A program made the translations under genes and the position numbers. A stretch of DNA of 64,000 nucleotides, taken from the NCBI GenBank assembly GCA_963930655.1, contig OZ005613.1:6518501-6582500 (forward strand), written 5' to 3'. This stretch comes from Myrica gale (lineage: Eukaryota; Streptophyta; Magnoliopsida; Fagales; Myricaceae). The notes beneath the pieces were generated by a model. It ran no database searches and was not told where the DNA came from. It was given only the letters and a program-made list of their open reading frames with translations. Positions 1 through 11,828 of this stretch are shown one piece after another (position 1 is the stretch's first letter; each line of letters starts with the position of its first letter).

Positions 1-1070
1 TTTAAAATGCATTTCAAATCTCGAAATTGGCCCCAGGCCCTTGAAAATATTTCTTTCATAACTTGTTCTTGAAATTGGCCCCAGGCCCTTGAAAATCATT
101 CATTTCATATCTCTTACTGTGGGCTCGCTCCATTTAACCCCCTGAAGTCAGGGTTGTGCTGTTCCCATCGGAACTGTCCCCTATTTCCCTTGGAGACCTT
201 ACATACGGTCAAGCTAGCACACCTTCTCGTATTCGTCCTTCAGTGGCTAGACATGACCCTTGGAGGTGTCATACCTTCTCGAGCAACGTTCCTCGGTGTG
301 GTTGCACATACCTCACGGACTAACCCATCCTTCACGAACAACGTCCCTCGGTATGGGCGTCCATCCATCCATCTTTCACGAACAACGTCCCTCGGCATGG
401 ATGTCGAACCTCACTTAACTTGGTACGGGTTCAACCAAAACCTCCGGGCTTATTCTTAACATAAATTCTCTTTCATTTGCATAAAACATCTTTTCATGTT
501 TCTATGAAATGAACATGTCATGTCACTCTTGAAAACATCATAATTTCGTTTGCATCAAAACGTCTCTCATGCGTTCATGCAAATGATTATGCTATGACAT
601 GTTCGAAACATCATGCGTACTTGAAACATTTTTCATGCAATTCATTTCATATGTATTAAAAACATCTTGTCATGCACAATAAAATATGCAGTGTATCATT
701 CCAGTTTTCCAAAAGGGGTAAGATTCACTTACTGTCCACTTACAAATTTCACTTACAGTACTCCTTGCAAATTCCTTCCCGATTCTTACTTGGCTCGTTG
801 CCTACAAGAAATAGATCTCCTTCTCAATACAATGAGCATCCGATAAAATATATCGATACGTTTCGGTTCTACTAAGCTATTCGAGGAAATCTATCGTGAA
901 ATCTACTAAGGAATGAATAGTGATAATTATGTGCTTAACTTAATTTAACGGTATAATATAGTTGCCGGATTTCTCTTAATCCAATTTGAACTTCTTGTTC
1001 ATCCCTTAACTTCGTACTTCCCGTCCATCGGAGTATTTCCGAATAGCAACTATATTATACTTCTTTGATG

Positions 1071-1071
<1 letters not shown>

Positions 1072-1124
<53 letters not shown>
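1072..1124. repeat. (TA)n microsatellite
   Basis: An uninterrupted run of about 26 TA units, seen directly. It lies inside the putative LTR fossil. Confidence 0.95.
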
Positions 1125-1127
<3 letters not shown>

Positions 1128-2744
1128 TTAAATTCTTTTAATCATTTAAATATTTTATTTACTCTTTCTTTAACTAATATACAAAGCTTAGGTTATTTAA
1201 TTATTAACTCTATTACAATATATTTCTATTCTCGATTAGGGTTCTAATCAACAACTGGCGGATTTAGGATTAAACCTAAGTCTCTCTTTTATTTCCTGTA
1301 TTCGGTTAAATCTTTACCTTAATAAATCACTAACCTTAATCATTAACAACCCTTGGCTTGGATATTAAACCTTTATCAACCCGAGACATTAACCTTGATT
1401 ATGGTTTTGTATATCCTCCTCATATGTTCACGGTTCTTTAATATTTATTTCATTGGCCTAAACCCTAATTTCATTTATCCATCACAAGCAATTATAAGTC
1501 CATTTATCACAAACTTGTAATTAGGGTTTCTTCACATCAGGTCATTCGGCCAACACCAATTTTATGTGTTCTTTAATCACAATTCATCTCCAATGGTGAT
1601 CTCATCCTCCATTTTCAGATTCACAACCTAGGATCTAAAAATCAAAACAAAAACACAAATTATCACACATAGCATCATTCGGTCAACACCAAAATATCAC
1701 AACACAACTAGATTTTTCTTCGGTTCTTTTGCTTTGCATGCATCCTTCACATTTCATGGTTGATTTTCATGCAATAGGTTACTAAACTTACACACATCAT
1801 GGCCAATAATCAGATCTACACTTGAACAACATTATATTTGAAGATCTAGGGCATACCATATTCGGCCATCATCCAAATAACACAACCCTTCATGTTAAAA
1901 AAATCACAACATGCATATCCTTTGCATTTTATAACCTAACTTGCATGCATTAATCTCATACCTTCATCATACCCAACCAACATGACCAGATCTATACCTT
2001 AGACACATCAACAACCATAGATCTAGGGAAATATCCAACTTACAACCAACCAAACAATACACATGTTTAGATCTAAGCTTCATCTAACATACATTGTTCA
2101 TTTCTTGTATTTCCTTAACATTCAAACTTAGATCTCAAGCATACATGGCCAAATCTAACATTTACACATAACCTAGGGTTTCTAAGTTCAAGATCCAACA
2201 ACATCAAGTCACAAATGTCAAGATCCAACCACAAGGAGTTCGGCCAACAAGGAAAAATGGTGAGATTCGGACTTTACCTTGGTGTTTCCTTGTTTTCTCC
2301 TTATTTTTCCTTGCAAGACCTCTCCTTTTCCTTCACCTCCTTCTTCTCCTTCTTCTCCTTCCTTGTCTTCCTTCCTTTCACACGTATTTCCCCTTGATTC
2401 AAGCTCAAAATCCAACTCTTTTGGTTCAAAACCTTGGTTTCACCTTTGGTTCTCTCCTTCTCTCCTTTGGTTCGGTTTCTCTCCTCTCCTCTTTGTGTTG
2501 GTCGACCAAGGTAGCACAAATGAAGTGAAGTGACACAAATAAAGTGAAAAGGGAGTGTGATGGGTGTGAAATGAAAAGCCAAAAAGCAAGGGAGCATGAA
2601 CTTGGCCTTAGGTTCGGTCAAAGGGGAGTTTTCTCTTCCAAAATTTACTTGCATCTAATTGTCACATCTTGTCCCCTTGTCTCCCTTGGTTTAGAACTAG
2701 TCTAGTTCACTTGGTTGAAATCCAACTAAATGGGTTCATGGTTA

Positions 2745-3320
2745 CTTAATGGGCTTGCTAATCCAACATCATAATTCAAGGCTCATTAGGCTAAACCTTA
2801 ATTCCAATCACAAGCCCAATAACACCAATCCTTATAGTTAGGCTCAATATCATGAATCATTGAAACTAGGCCCATGACCTAAGTCCTTAAAGCCCAACAC
2901 AATTTAATGGCAGCCCATCATCATAGTTTAAAGCCTAATATAATAAGGCAGCCCATTATCATTGGTCCAAGGCCCAACAACTTAAATCCTTAAAGCCCAA
3001 CAACCCAATTCCAAAGGCCCATCATCATGAACTTCATGACAGCCCAATACCATGACTTTAAAGTCTATTTTCATGATTATTTTAAAGCCCATTATCGTAA
3101 ATTTAAAGGCTCAATATCCACTTAATATTCTAAGTCCTATAGCAGCCCAATATCACAATCCAAAGGGCCCACTATCTCAAATATTAGGGCAGCCCATAAA
3201 CAAAATTTCAATGGCCCAATTACACCTAATATTCGGCCAAGTAGGAGTAGCCCATCATCAGCCCATTGCCTTAGGTTTTAAAGCCCAACATAAAATTCTT
3301 AGCAGCCCAATAACATCATC
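2745..3320. repeat. Degenerate GCCCAA/GCCCAT word-rich tract
   Basis: About 570 bases in which GCCCAA, GCCCAT or GGCCCA recurs every 15-30 bases between AT-rich spacers. Spacing is irregular, so this is not a simple tandem repeat. It lies within the putative LTR. No open frame of interest is present. Confidence 0.7.
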
Positions 3321-3910
3321 CATAAGATAATCCTTCTAAAATAATCAAGGATATTGAAAAGAAATAAAAAGTCAGCAACTTAAAGTTGGCTACCTTAAAA
3401 TTTAAACCTCATCCATTGAAATTCCATAATGCTCATTAAATTTAGATCATACCATGGCTTCCATTAATTCAAAACAAATCATCAAATCCTTAAGCTTACA
3501 ACGGAGTACGTACTGATTTTTCGGGGTCTCACATCTTTGCTTTCGAATTCTTCTTGTTCTAACAGCACGTGACCATCTTGTAGGTAAAGTCACCTCCAAT
3601 CCCCTCTGACTACGAGATTGGGAGACGTCTGTGAGTAATTTTTACATCTAAACGTCAAATCTCTAAATTTTAATATTTTAACCTCAACTTCAATATTTTT
3701 GTACTAATTTTAATATTTTTTATACAAATAAAATTACATCAAATATTTTTTCTAACTTTTTCAAATCCCATAACAAATCAAACTCTCGAAATTTTTTAAA
3801 AAAATTTACTTCTCAAACATCACATTTTTGAGTGTCGGGGCCGGAAAAGACATTCGATAGTAAGGGAAAACGAATGGAGACCGTTGCACATTCTGGAGCA
3901 ATATTCCACT

Positions 3911-5452
3911 CACAGGCAGAGGGAGGGGTGCATTTTTTTATTTTTTATTTATTTTTATTAGGTTTGCCCCCTTGGTCAAATAAAAATTATGCTTGCCCCC
4001 CTTGTCTGCCTAGATTAATCAGCCCGCCCCCCTTAAAACCCAAGCAGCCCAATACCTCAAAATAAAATTAAAATAATAAGCAGAGAGATATTTATTTATG
4101 TCAAAACTTGAAATCCTACATTAACTTGTCGACGTTGTCGTGAATTTTGCGACGAATATTTCATATACTTCTCCTGAGTCCTGATAATCGTTTTGTGTTG
4201 TAATCATTGAAATATATGTTTTCACTATTCTAGTACTGTTTTTTTTTCCTTTTGCCTTTTATGTTGGACTTGGTTGAGAATTTGGATATCGCAAATACTG
4301 AGAAAGGGGGTGTGTGCTCTTGTTGGATAAGTGATAATTCAATTATTCAAGTGTGTTGCGTGTCCATCTTTACTTACTAGAGAATCATTGGTTATATCAT
4401 TTTATTGTCACTATCATCATCTAATTTTACATGTCTGACTTCTCCACAATTTATGAAAATTCAAAGTTGAATTAAGACTCATTTTCATCTATCTTTTGTT
4501 TGTTTAGGTCTGATTTTTCATAGCCCATGAGATTAACTTGTTTTTAATTGTCTTTTTCTAAAGGTGGAACTTCTTTTCCATTGTAATTTGTGACGTTTGG
4601 ATCAAGTTATAAATCTATTTCTTCAAAATTTTAGCCATTAATTTAGCCAGGTAATGGGCACTTTGAACTACGATTTTTCTGTTTTCTCATTTTGTAAGGG
4701 GAGTAGAATAGTTATTTGGATGTTAAAATTGAACTTTTTGTCCAATTTTTTTTTCTATTATCATTTACCAAGTATGTATTTCCTCCTTGCAATTTCGGGT
4801 TATTTTATTGTTGATAGAGATTCCACTCTTGAGAAGCCCGTGTTCAATAGTACTGTCACACTAAAAAAAACTATAGCAAGAGTGAGAAGTATTTTTATGC
4901 CATTGGAACCTGGATTCTTTTTGAACTTTGGATAATTTTGCTTCTTTTTCCAATATGCTTCGTTTTGCTATTGTTTATTTCAAGAATAATAGAAATACAG
5001 TAACTGTTTATTTTTCTCATTTATGTGTTATGTTTTCTTTTTACATATCCCAACAAATTCAGCAGGACTTATTGAGCATAGGGCACATCCTTTCTAGCAA
5101 CAAAAATAAGTACTTCATTTATGAAAGTAAAAAGTTATATTGCTGAAAATATTTTATTTCATTTATGTATTTTGTTTTACAAAGAATATATATATATATA
5201 TATAAATACTTTTGTTTGTGTGATTAGTTGGATCTATTGGTGTCTTGAACAACAAGAATTTAATCTTTAATGTCACCTCTCAGTATCAGCAAATAGTACG
5301 GTACGTGTATTTCAATATTTTTAGTGTTTTTAGTCCTTAATTTTTTTTATTTATACTCTTAAGACTTTTTTTGCATTAAGTAGTAAAAAAAATTTTTGTC
5401 ATTTTTCCTTAAAAAGTTTGCCCCATTAATTGTGTTTCTGGCTCCGCCACTG
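3911..5452. mobile_element. Non-autonomous hAT-type DNA transposon, copy 1
   Basis: The ends are imperfect inverted repeats: CACAGGCAGAGGGAG at the left and the complement of CAGTGGCGGAGCCAG at the right. They are flanked by a perfect 8-bp duplication, ATTCCACT (3903-3910 and 5453-5460). An 8-bp target duplication with short CAGNGGCGGAG termini is characteristic of hAT elements. No transposase frame is visible in the 1542 bp, which are AT-rich. The last 200 bases match the right end of copy 2 (5777-6935), so the two belong to one family. Confidence 0.8.
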
Positions 5453-5469
5453 ATTCCACTGGTCATTTT

Positions 5470-5776
5470 GTTACCGTGATTCGTAAGATAGAAGGACAGA
5501 AATCATACGTAATAGACATTTGTTTTTTTGTTTTGATCTGCCAGCCGCCATTTGTGAAATATTCGATGCTTGAATACATGCATCTGCAATCTCACCCACT
5601 ACGCTTGTCATGTGGATCGCTTGCTGTCCACATTTCTTACATTGTACTTGATTCAATCTAATATTTTCAAAAGAAAGAGAAGTTTCCTTTGAAAACGTTC
5701 TCGCGCAAGAACGTGAGACCAGCATCTGCTAATGCTGTCGTTATCAGCATGCATGTCGCATATATGGCTGCCTGTA
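5470..5776 (-). pseudogene. Diverged duplicate of the 20.3-20.6 kb segment (unrecognised coding remnant)
   Basis: From about 5600 to 5776 this aligns by eye with 20480-20612, including the motif GCATATA..GCTGCCTGT. On the minus strand both copies contain a stretch reading KGNFSF followed by a possible intron ending in TTGCAG. I do not recognise the protein family. The copy is interrupted at about 5776 by the second hAT element, and its continuation lies at 6928-7000. Confidence 0.4.
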
Positions 5777-6935
5777 ACAATTCAGGGGCGGAGAGAGGGG
5801 GGGCGGGAGGGGGCAGCCGCCCCCCCCCCCCCCCCCCCCTCAGGTATCCTACCCCTATAAAACCCACTTAAGGAAAGTGCTTGTTAAGTATCCTTCCCAA
5901 GGAATTCAGGAATACTGTCGCAAGAATGAAATTTAAAGATCACTAGGGGTGGCGAATTACAGTAACTTCATTACGTTTTGGTAGTTTCCGTGTCAAGTTG
6001 TCAACGTTGAATTTCTTATTTATTTTTATGTTTTGCCCCCTATGAGCCCAGGCCCACTCAAAGACTGAGCCCACCCTAAGTTTATATAAGAGTGACACAA
6101 AATTTACCTGTACCAATTAGGCCCAAGTTTCTCTTATTAATTCATTTATCATACAATTAGCACTAATAATAAAAAGCAATAATCGTTGATTCTTGTAATA
6201 TAAAACGCATCAGGATTCAGGATCCCAGAAATAAACAAAAAATGAAATAAGATAGAATACATGATATATATGATACTCTTTGAATATACTTTTTATTATT
6301 ATCTTTTTTTTTACTTTTAGCTTGAGCCCAATTGAGTTAATCTTATTATTGTTTTCCAAAAACAAAAATCCACAAACCTATCCTTCAAGAAAAAAATCAC
6401 TCTTTACAATTGCCCACCGTTGATTGACTCAGTCGCCTCCACCGTGACTCGCCTCTCTCTCTCTCTCTTAGTGGGCTACCGTCTATTGCCACCGACCTGC
6501 CATGCTTGTGCAAGGCAGCAAATATACTCCCTCTCTTAGCCTTTCTCTCTCAAAAGATGCAAACACGTAGAATCCAATTGTCAGCTCTTAGTCTCAGTAA
6601 ATAGTATAGTACGTGTATTTCAATATTTTTAATATTTTTAGTCCTTAATTTTCGATACTTTTAACTCTAAGACACTTTTTACATTAAGTATGAAAAAAAT
6701 TATCATTTCATTGCCTTCACCACCTCCCATTTCACGAGTAATGTTCATACAGCTGAATAGTCATCTTTATCTTAACAGCGCCCAAAAAAGTCTCCACTCT
6801 ACGCTTACATCCTACGGACTCTTTCGTGGGAATTTGTCAATCATAGACCTTTTCTTTGGAGTTTGCGACGAGCAGAACAACGCCCAAAATAATTTTCATT
6901 TCTGCCCCTATACAAAATTCCTGCCTCCGCCACTG
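5777..6935. mobile_element. Non-autonomous hAT-type DNA transposon, copy 2
   Basis: The left terminus CAGGGGCGGAG is at 5783 and the right terminus CTCCGCCACTG ends at 6935. Host sequence TGCCTGT occurs on both sides (from 5769 and from 6936), and the paralogous segment near 20610 has a single uninterrupted TGCCTGTTAGCATG, an apparent empty site. Six bases (about 5777-5782) between the left duplication and the inverted repeat are unexplained. The right 350 bases are homologous to the right end of copy 1. A C-run of about 20 bases at 5820-5839 follows the left end. No transposase frame. Confidence 0.7.
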
Positions 6936-7119
6936 TGCCTGTTGGCACGCACGTTCTTGTGACCAAGTAGAAATGCACTATACTGTAATGTGACAATATC
7001 ATATTGGTGAGAGTAAACATCTCATCTGGCATCCTGCACTGTCTACTAAGAAACTACAAATTAGATGCCACGTGGCAAAATTTCTGTCACTTAATTGACA
7101 GAAATCGGTGTGGGATCTC

Positions 7120-7520
7120 TATTCCACTAAGTTGTTCAGGTTGCACGGGCACCAGGTTGCTAGTACCCGGTTTAATCAATACCCCGTGCCGGTTGATATT
7201 TTTTGAAAAAATTGGGGGTATTCCTGGTTCTCGGGTTACCAGGCACTGGTACCAGAAAACCGAGCTTTGCAATTTTTATTTTTATTTTGTTTAACAAAAC
7301 GATACGTTTTGTAGTTCCCCTCTCCCATTTCATTTTGGCCATTTCTTCGACAGATCCTTATTCCTCTCCTAGGGTGTAAATCTGGTTCGGCTACCAGCGG
7401 AACTCCGGCTCCGGTTCCGAAAAAGATGAGCTCCGTCTCTTCCAAGAACCGGAGCCGGAGTTGAATTTGGAGCTTTACCGGAACCGGAAGTGGGCATTCC
7501 CGCTGGTTTAGCAAAAAATT
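7120..7520. repeat. CCGGTTCC-rich palindromic MITE-like sequence
   Basis: Two adjoining blocks (7137-7267 and 7374-7510) have many self-complementary words such as CCGGTTCC, GGAACCGG and CCGGAGCCGG. The second starts CTAGGGTGTAAATCTGGTTCGG-like, a form common at the ends of plant foldback hAT MITEs. The exact ends and target duplications were not resolved. Confidence 0.5.
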
Positions 7521-7639
7521 GGATTTCGATTTTATTTTTATTTTTTATTACTAAATATTAAAACGACACCGTTCAAATAGAACGACGTCGTTTAGTTATA
7601 TAAATAATATTGTGGATCAAAACGTGCCACGGCAAAAAA

Positions 7640-7935
7640 AGCCATAATTCCCTTCCCCCTCTCCCTCACTCCTCACTCCCTCGGCTCTCTCTGTTTATCG
7701 AGTATGCCATTACTCTCTCTCTCTTCTTTCTCTTACAGTCTCTACCTTTCTCTCTCTCTCTGCTGACTGTAAGTGCTGAGCTCCATCTTCTCCGACCAGT
7801 GCAACTGTCAACTAGCCTTCATCGTTGTGACGTTGTCGTTCTGCTTCTCTCTCTATGTATTCTCCATCTCTCTATCTCTCTCTCTATGTTTCTCTCTCTC
7901 TCTAATCTTCGTTTCCATCTCTCTCTCTATTTCAA
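7640..7935. repeat. CT/TC-rich low-complexity tract
   Basis: Repeated CTCTCTCTCT runs lie between ordinary sequence. Short frames here encode only Ser/Leu/Phe-rich low-complexity peptides and are not taken as genes. Confidence 0.85.
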
Positions 7936-8219
7936 ATTTTTCACATATCTATTCGGCTAAGTGTATATTGTGAACATGTTGATTGTTATATTGCAATATT
8001 GCATTAAAGTTTATGTTATGCATCAATATTATATTGTGAGTCATTTGACAATGTATAAATATTAGATTCATAGTCATTATGCATCAATATCATATTCTTA
8101 ATGATTTGTAGCTAACTGTCATTGTGAACCTGCGTCATTGAGAACCTGTGATTATGGGTAACTATTAATCTGTTATATTGTTAATCGTTATATTGCATTC
8201 ATTTGAAAAACGAAAGTAA

Positions 8220-8420
8220 ATTATTTAGTGAATATATTAGATACCATCTTGTTTTTAATTTTAGATTGTTTGTATATGTTTGATACCATCTTGTTTGAAT
8301 ATGTTAGATTGTTCGGCTCAATGCATTCATTTGAATATATTAGATTGTTTTTAATTTTGCATCTTGTTCATTTTTTGTTGTCTTTAATTTTGGTTAAGTT
8401 GGTAAAACGAGTTATCTTAT
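8220..8420. repeat. Short imperfect direct repeats (GAATATATTAGAT..ATCTTG)
   Basis: The words GAATATATTAGAT, GATACCATCTTGTTT and TTTTTAATTTTAGATTG recur two or three times within about 150 bases, just upstream of the PPR fragment. No coding sense seen. Confidence 0.55.
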
Positions 8421-8471
8421 GGCTTTGCATTGTGTCTTATGGTTTTACTTATTCTTTTATTATCGTATCTG

Positions 8472-8838
8472 AAGGGTATTAGCCCTGATGTGGTTACTTA
8501 TAGTACTCTTATGAAGGCATATACTAGAGCAAAGAAATTTGATGAGGTAAGTGCTCTATAATCCAGGAAGCTGCAGTTAACTTTCTCAGACATGCAAGAT
8601 GTAAATGTTAGATGTGTACTTATCATGTTGTACTCGTTTTGCTGCTTCTAATTAGATCCAATTTTGTGGGATATCCCTTATCCCAATGTCATAATCTCGA
8701 TTCATGTTTCTCCATGCTAAATTATGTAACAATTTGTTCCAGATTCCTGCAATATACAAGGAAATGGAATATGTTGGGTGTACCCCAGTTAGGAAGGCCA
8801 AAGAGATGTTAGAAGTTGCATTAATGGTTCTTGAATAG
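8472..8838 (+). pseudogene. 3' end of a pentatricopeptide repeat (PPR) gene, two exons with intact intron
   Basis: Frame 8472-8546 reads KGISPDVVTYSTLMKAYTRA and on to FDE, an almost perfect P-type PPR motif (VVTYSTLMKAY). It is followed by a canonical GTAAGT donor. After an intron ending TTCCAG, frame 8743-8838 reads IPAIYKEMEYVGCTPVRKAK and on to MVLE, then TAG. The reading phase is kept across the splice. The end resembles the C-terminus of chloroplast P-class PPR proteins such as the At5g48730 group (from memory). No PPR coding sequence is seen upstream; AT-rich repeats lie there instead. This is a 5'-truncated genomic fragment rather than a processed copy, because the intron is still present. 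PPR proteins bind organellar RNA; this piece alone would hold barely two motifs. Confidence 0.75.
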
Positions 8839-9047
8839 AGACCCTAAGTACTAGATCAGTCTGAATTCTCGTGTAACGTAGGATGTGGATAAACATGATT
8901 ATCCATATGACACATGATACTCCTTTAAATCCCAATCCTCTCTGTGGAATGAATTTTGCTTAAGCTGATGTGAGTTTTTCTCTTGTTGTACAAATTGCAT
9001 GTCATAGATATTATAGGCTAAATAAAATGGCCAACAAAACTAATATG

Positions 9048-9372
9048 TTGACACTTTGCACCCATCTTTTATTTTCATGATATTGAGGTCATCAACAATC
9101 CAATTTGGTCAATTTGCACCCTCTCCTTAAATTGACCTTCAAAAGAATCCAAACTAATGAAAAATAAATAAATAAATAAGACATTTTTGCCCTCAATTAG
9201 CCAACAATGGATAAATGAGACTTTCGACAAAGGTCGAGGGTAAAAACTTCTTTTGTTTTATTTTTCCTTAGTTTTAAGGGTCAATTTAATGAGAGGATGC
9301 AAATTGACCAAATTAGAAAATTGATTAGCTCAATGACATCAAAATTATAAAAGAAGCAGTGCAAAGTGTCAC
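9048..9372. mobile_element. Foldback MITE with inverted repeats of about 150 bp
   Basis: 9048-9200 and the reverse complement of 9225-9372 align along almost their whole length. Shared words include TGACACTTTGCAC, AATTTGGTCAATTTGCA and TTAAATTGACC. The unique centre is only about 25 bp. No coding capacity. It is probably a MULE-derived or other foldback MITE; no clear target duplication was found. Confidence 0.7.
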
Positions 9373-9431
9373 TTCCCAAGACTTGAGGTTGCAAAGTATC
9401 ACTTTCCCACAAGTTAATTAAGGAATATTAA

Positions 9432-10383
9432 AAAAACAGAGCAACATGTTCTAGAGAGAGAGGCTCTGCCCTCTCTCTAGAAATTTCCCCTCTCCCCCTT
9501 AGCAGCCCCCCTTCTCCCGATTGTTGTCAGCGGTGGGAGGAGCTCCGGCTCCTCCCACCGTCCCCCTCTTCTTCTTCCTCCTCCCCCTCTCTTCCTTCCC
9601 CCTCCTCTCTTTCCCCTTTTCCCCCTCTTTCTTCTTTTCTACCCTCCGTCCCTTTCTTTTCTTCCCCCTCTCCCCCCTATTTTTTGTTCGGAATACAGGT
9701 GGTCAGATTCCGGTGATTCCTTGTGTCACCGGTGGACACAGTGGTGCTAGATGTCATCTCCTCCTCCAACCGAGCACAACCGGACCAGTCCGGCAAGCAG
9801 TTGACGGCAAGCGACGTCTCACACGCCGCGCGTGGATCTCACACGCTTGCCTCGGCTCTCTCTTCCGGCCTGCTTTCCAACGTTTTGAGCTGCCGCGCGC
9901 CTCGTGGTGGGTTCCTTCTTCCCTTGCCGTGCTCGTCGCTGTTGTTTTGTTACTCCTGGCGGCGCGTGGTGGTCACGCGCCGGTGCCTCTCCTTGTTGCC
10001 GATGTTGTGGCCGCTCTGGTTGCTCGTGGTGGAGAGTGTTCCGTCTCCTTTGTTGGTTGTTTTGCTGTTTTGTTTGGTTGTTGGTTGTTGTTGTTGGTTT
10101 GTGTTTAGTTTATGTTTGTTTTGGTCCGGCTCCTGCATGAGCTTTTTCCGATCCTTTGTGGATTTTGTCTGCCCTTGAATGAGCTTTCTGTACCAGGCTG
10201 TGGTGCTTTCCTTACTGGCATGTAAAGGTCCTGGTAGATGTATCTACCGTGTCCGACCGCTGCTCCCACTGTTTAGCATGGAGCATATAGCGGTTTCAAC
10301 CGATCCGTTATAGGATCCCGCCGGTAATTATCGTCTGGTCTTTGTTTCGGTTTCTCTTTTGGAACATGACCTAGAAAAAATAA
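9432..10383 (+). mobile_element. GC-rich retroposon with 17-bp target duplication
   Basis: The 952-bp insert is flanked by perfect 17-bp direct repeats starting TAATTAAGGAAT (9415-9431 and 10384-10400) and ends in an A-rich tail. A long, variable target duplication with an A-tail is the signature of LINE-driven retroposition. The insert is much more GC-rich than its surroundings and begins with a GAGAGAGAGGCTCTGCCCTC-like segment, as in some LINE leaders. A 195-codon frame (9521-10108) is dominated by low-complexity P/F/L and V/L stretches and is not convincing as a protein. It could be a short non-autonomous LINE derivative or a retrocopied transcript. Confidence 0.65.
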
Positions 10384-11644
10384 TAATTAAGGAATATTAA
10401 TATTGAAGGCAAGCAGCATACCTACGAGGTTGAGGGGAATTGAAACTAGTAGCCGCAATAAAATAGCACTGCAAAATAAAAGCGAAAATTGCTCATTGCA
10501 CATTTATATCTTGGAAATTACTATATGAATAAGTTATATATATATATATATATCTTCTATACCAATGTACAAGCAAGATGTTTGTCCTTATTCCACATAG
10601 ATATCTCCTGCTCCGTAACGAAAATAAGGAATCTCTTCCTGGAATCAGCTAACTGCACAAAATAGTCAACAACATCATCCACCATATTGTGCCAGGTTGA
10701 TCCCCAAAATAAGTAGCCCACATAGTATCATATCAAAATTAAAGGTAATCTTGTTATGTATAGTTGAGTATTGAGCATGATTCTGTGAATCTGTGTTACA
10801 TAATAGTCCAAATTGAATTGTAGCGTATCACTTCAAGAAAATGGCATTGTGTTCAAGAGGATGGGTGTTCGCTCGCCTCTGCAGCTCAAGCAAGGGCTTC
10901 ACAGAAGTTTTCGCTGGCCTAACGCTCGCATGTCATTGAGCCCATCAACAGAGGCGGCTCTTACTTATCAAAATGTTATATTCTAAATCTGTTAATATAT
11001 CAATGTCAATTGATAATATGATCAATTCATTTAATCTTTCTTATATTATAGTTGATATTAAGTAAAATTTTATTAATTTTAGTTTTTAAAATTTTTTTTA
11101 TGTAAAACAACAGTTACATATATTGTCAATAATATTCTATAAACAATACTCGTATCTGAAAAATAGTTTAATATTCTTTTTAAATAGTTTAATGTTTCAA
11201 TTTGAGTATAAGTCTCTATTTTAAAAATTCTCTTTTAACACTTTTAATTTTGAAAATAAATCTAAAGATTCTAAACCATCAATATGATCTTCATGTTTTA
11301 AAATATTTTTACAAGACAATATTTTTTTAAATCATCCTCATCCAAAGATTTCAACTTTTTCAAATTAAATAAAAAACTAAAAATATATTTCAAAGATTGT
11401 AAATTGTTCAAAATTTATTTTCAATTGAAGAAATAGTATGATCTAATACACATACAAACTCTAAAAGATTATTCTACTGATAGTATTATTTAATTATCAG
11501 TATTTTCATCAAACTATTTTTTTATGTGGATTACTCTCCTTTCAAACTCATATGCGGCTAAGCATATTACTTCACTCTTTGTTTTAGGATCATAGCTAGA
11601 TTTTAGTTGTTAATTAATGCATACAACTGTAAAAATATTAAATA

Positions 11645-11774
11645 AATTAGATGGTATAAACGGCTAGGAATTATTTTTGTTTGTCAAGTAACGGTAAAAA
11701 AATTAAATGAATTAGATGGTATAAACGGCTAGAAATTATTTTTGTTTGTCAAGTAACAGTAAAAAAATTAAATG
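11645..11774. repeat. Tandem duplication, period 65 bp
   Basis: Two adjacent, almost identical 65-bp units begin AATTAGATGGTATAAACGGC. A third copy begins at 11775 but diverges after six bases. The units differ by only a few bases, so the duplication is recent. Confidence 0.9.
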
Positions 11775-11828
11775 AATTAGGTGTGAGATTATATAAGATT
11801 TCTCGAATCAATTACCGGCCAATTTTAA

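Larger units (their letters stand above)
1..3532 (-). mobile_element. Probable long LTR of a gypsy-like LTR retrotransposon (fossil, cut by window edge)
   Basis: The right boundary at about 3532 reads, on the minus strand, TGTGAGACCCCGAAAA. This TG-start is typical of long plant LTRs. No gag or pol frame is visible, so this would be LTR or untranslated internal DNA in minus orientation, continuing past the left edge. It contains a TA microsatellite, a pyrimidine-rich tract and a long GCCCAA-word region. The family assignment is inference. The element looks incomplete within the window. Confidence 0.4.

Noticed and set aside
154-459. 101-codon frame near the left edge
   Set aside because: Internal repeats (ACGTCCCTCGG words) and no protein features; it lies in the putative LTR fossil.
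7610-7973. CT-rich 116- and 66-codon frames as small genes
   Set aside because: Low-complexity CTCTCT translation, with no motif and overlapping frames.
9521-10108. 195-codon plus-strand frame as a membrane protein gene
   Set aside because: It is made of P/F/L-rich and V/L-rich low-complexity sequence inside a retroposon; overlapping frames are equally open because of the GC-rich composition.
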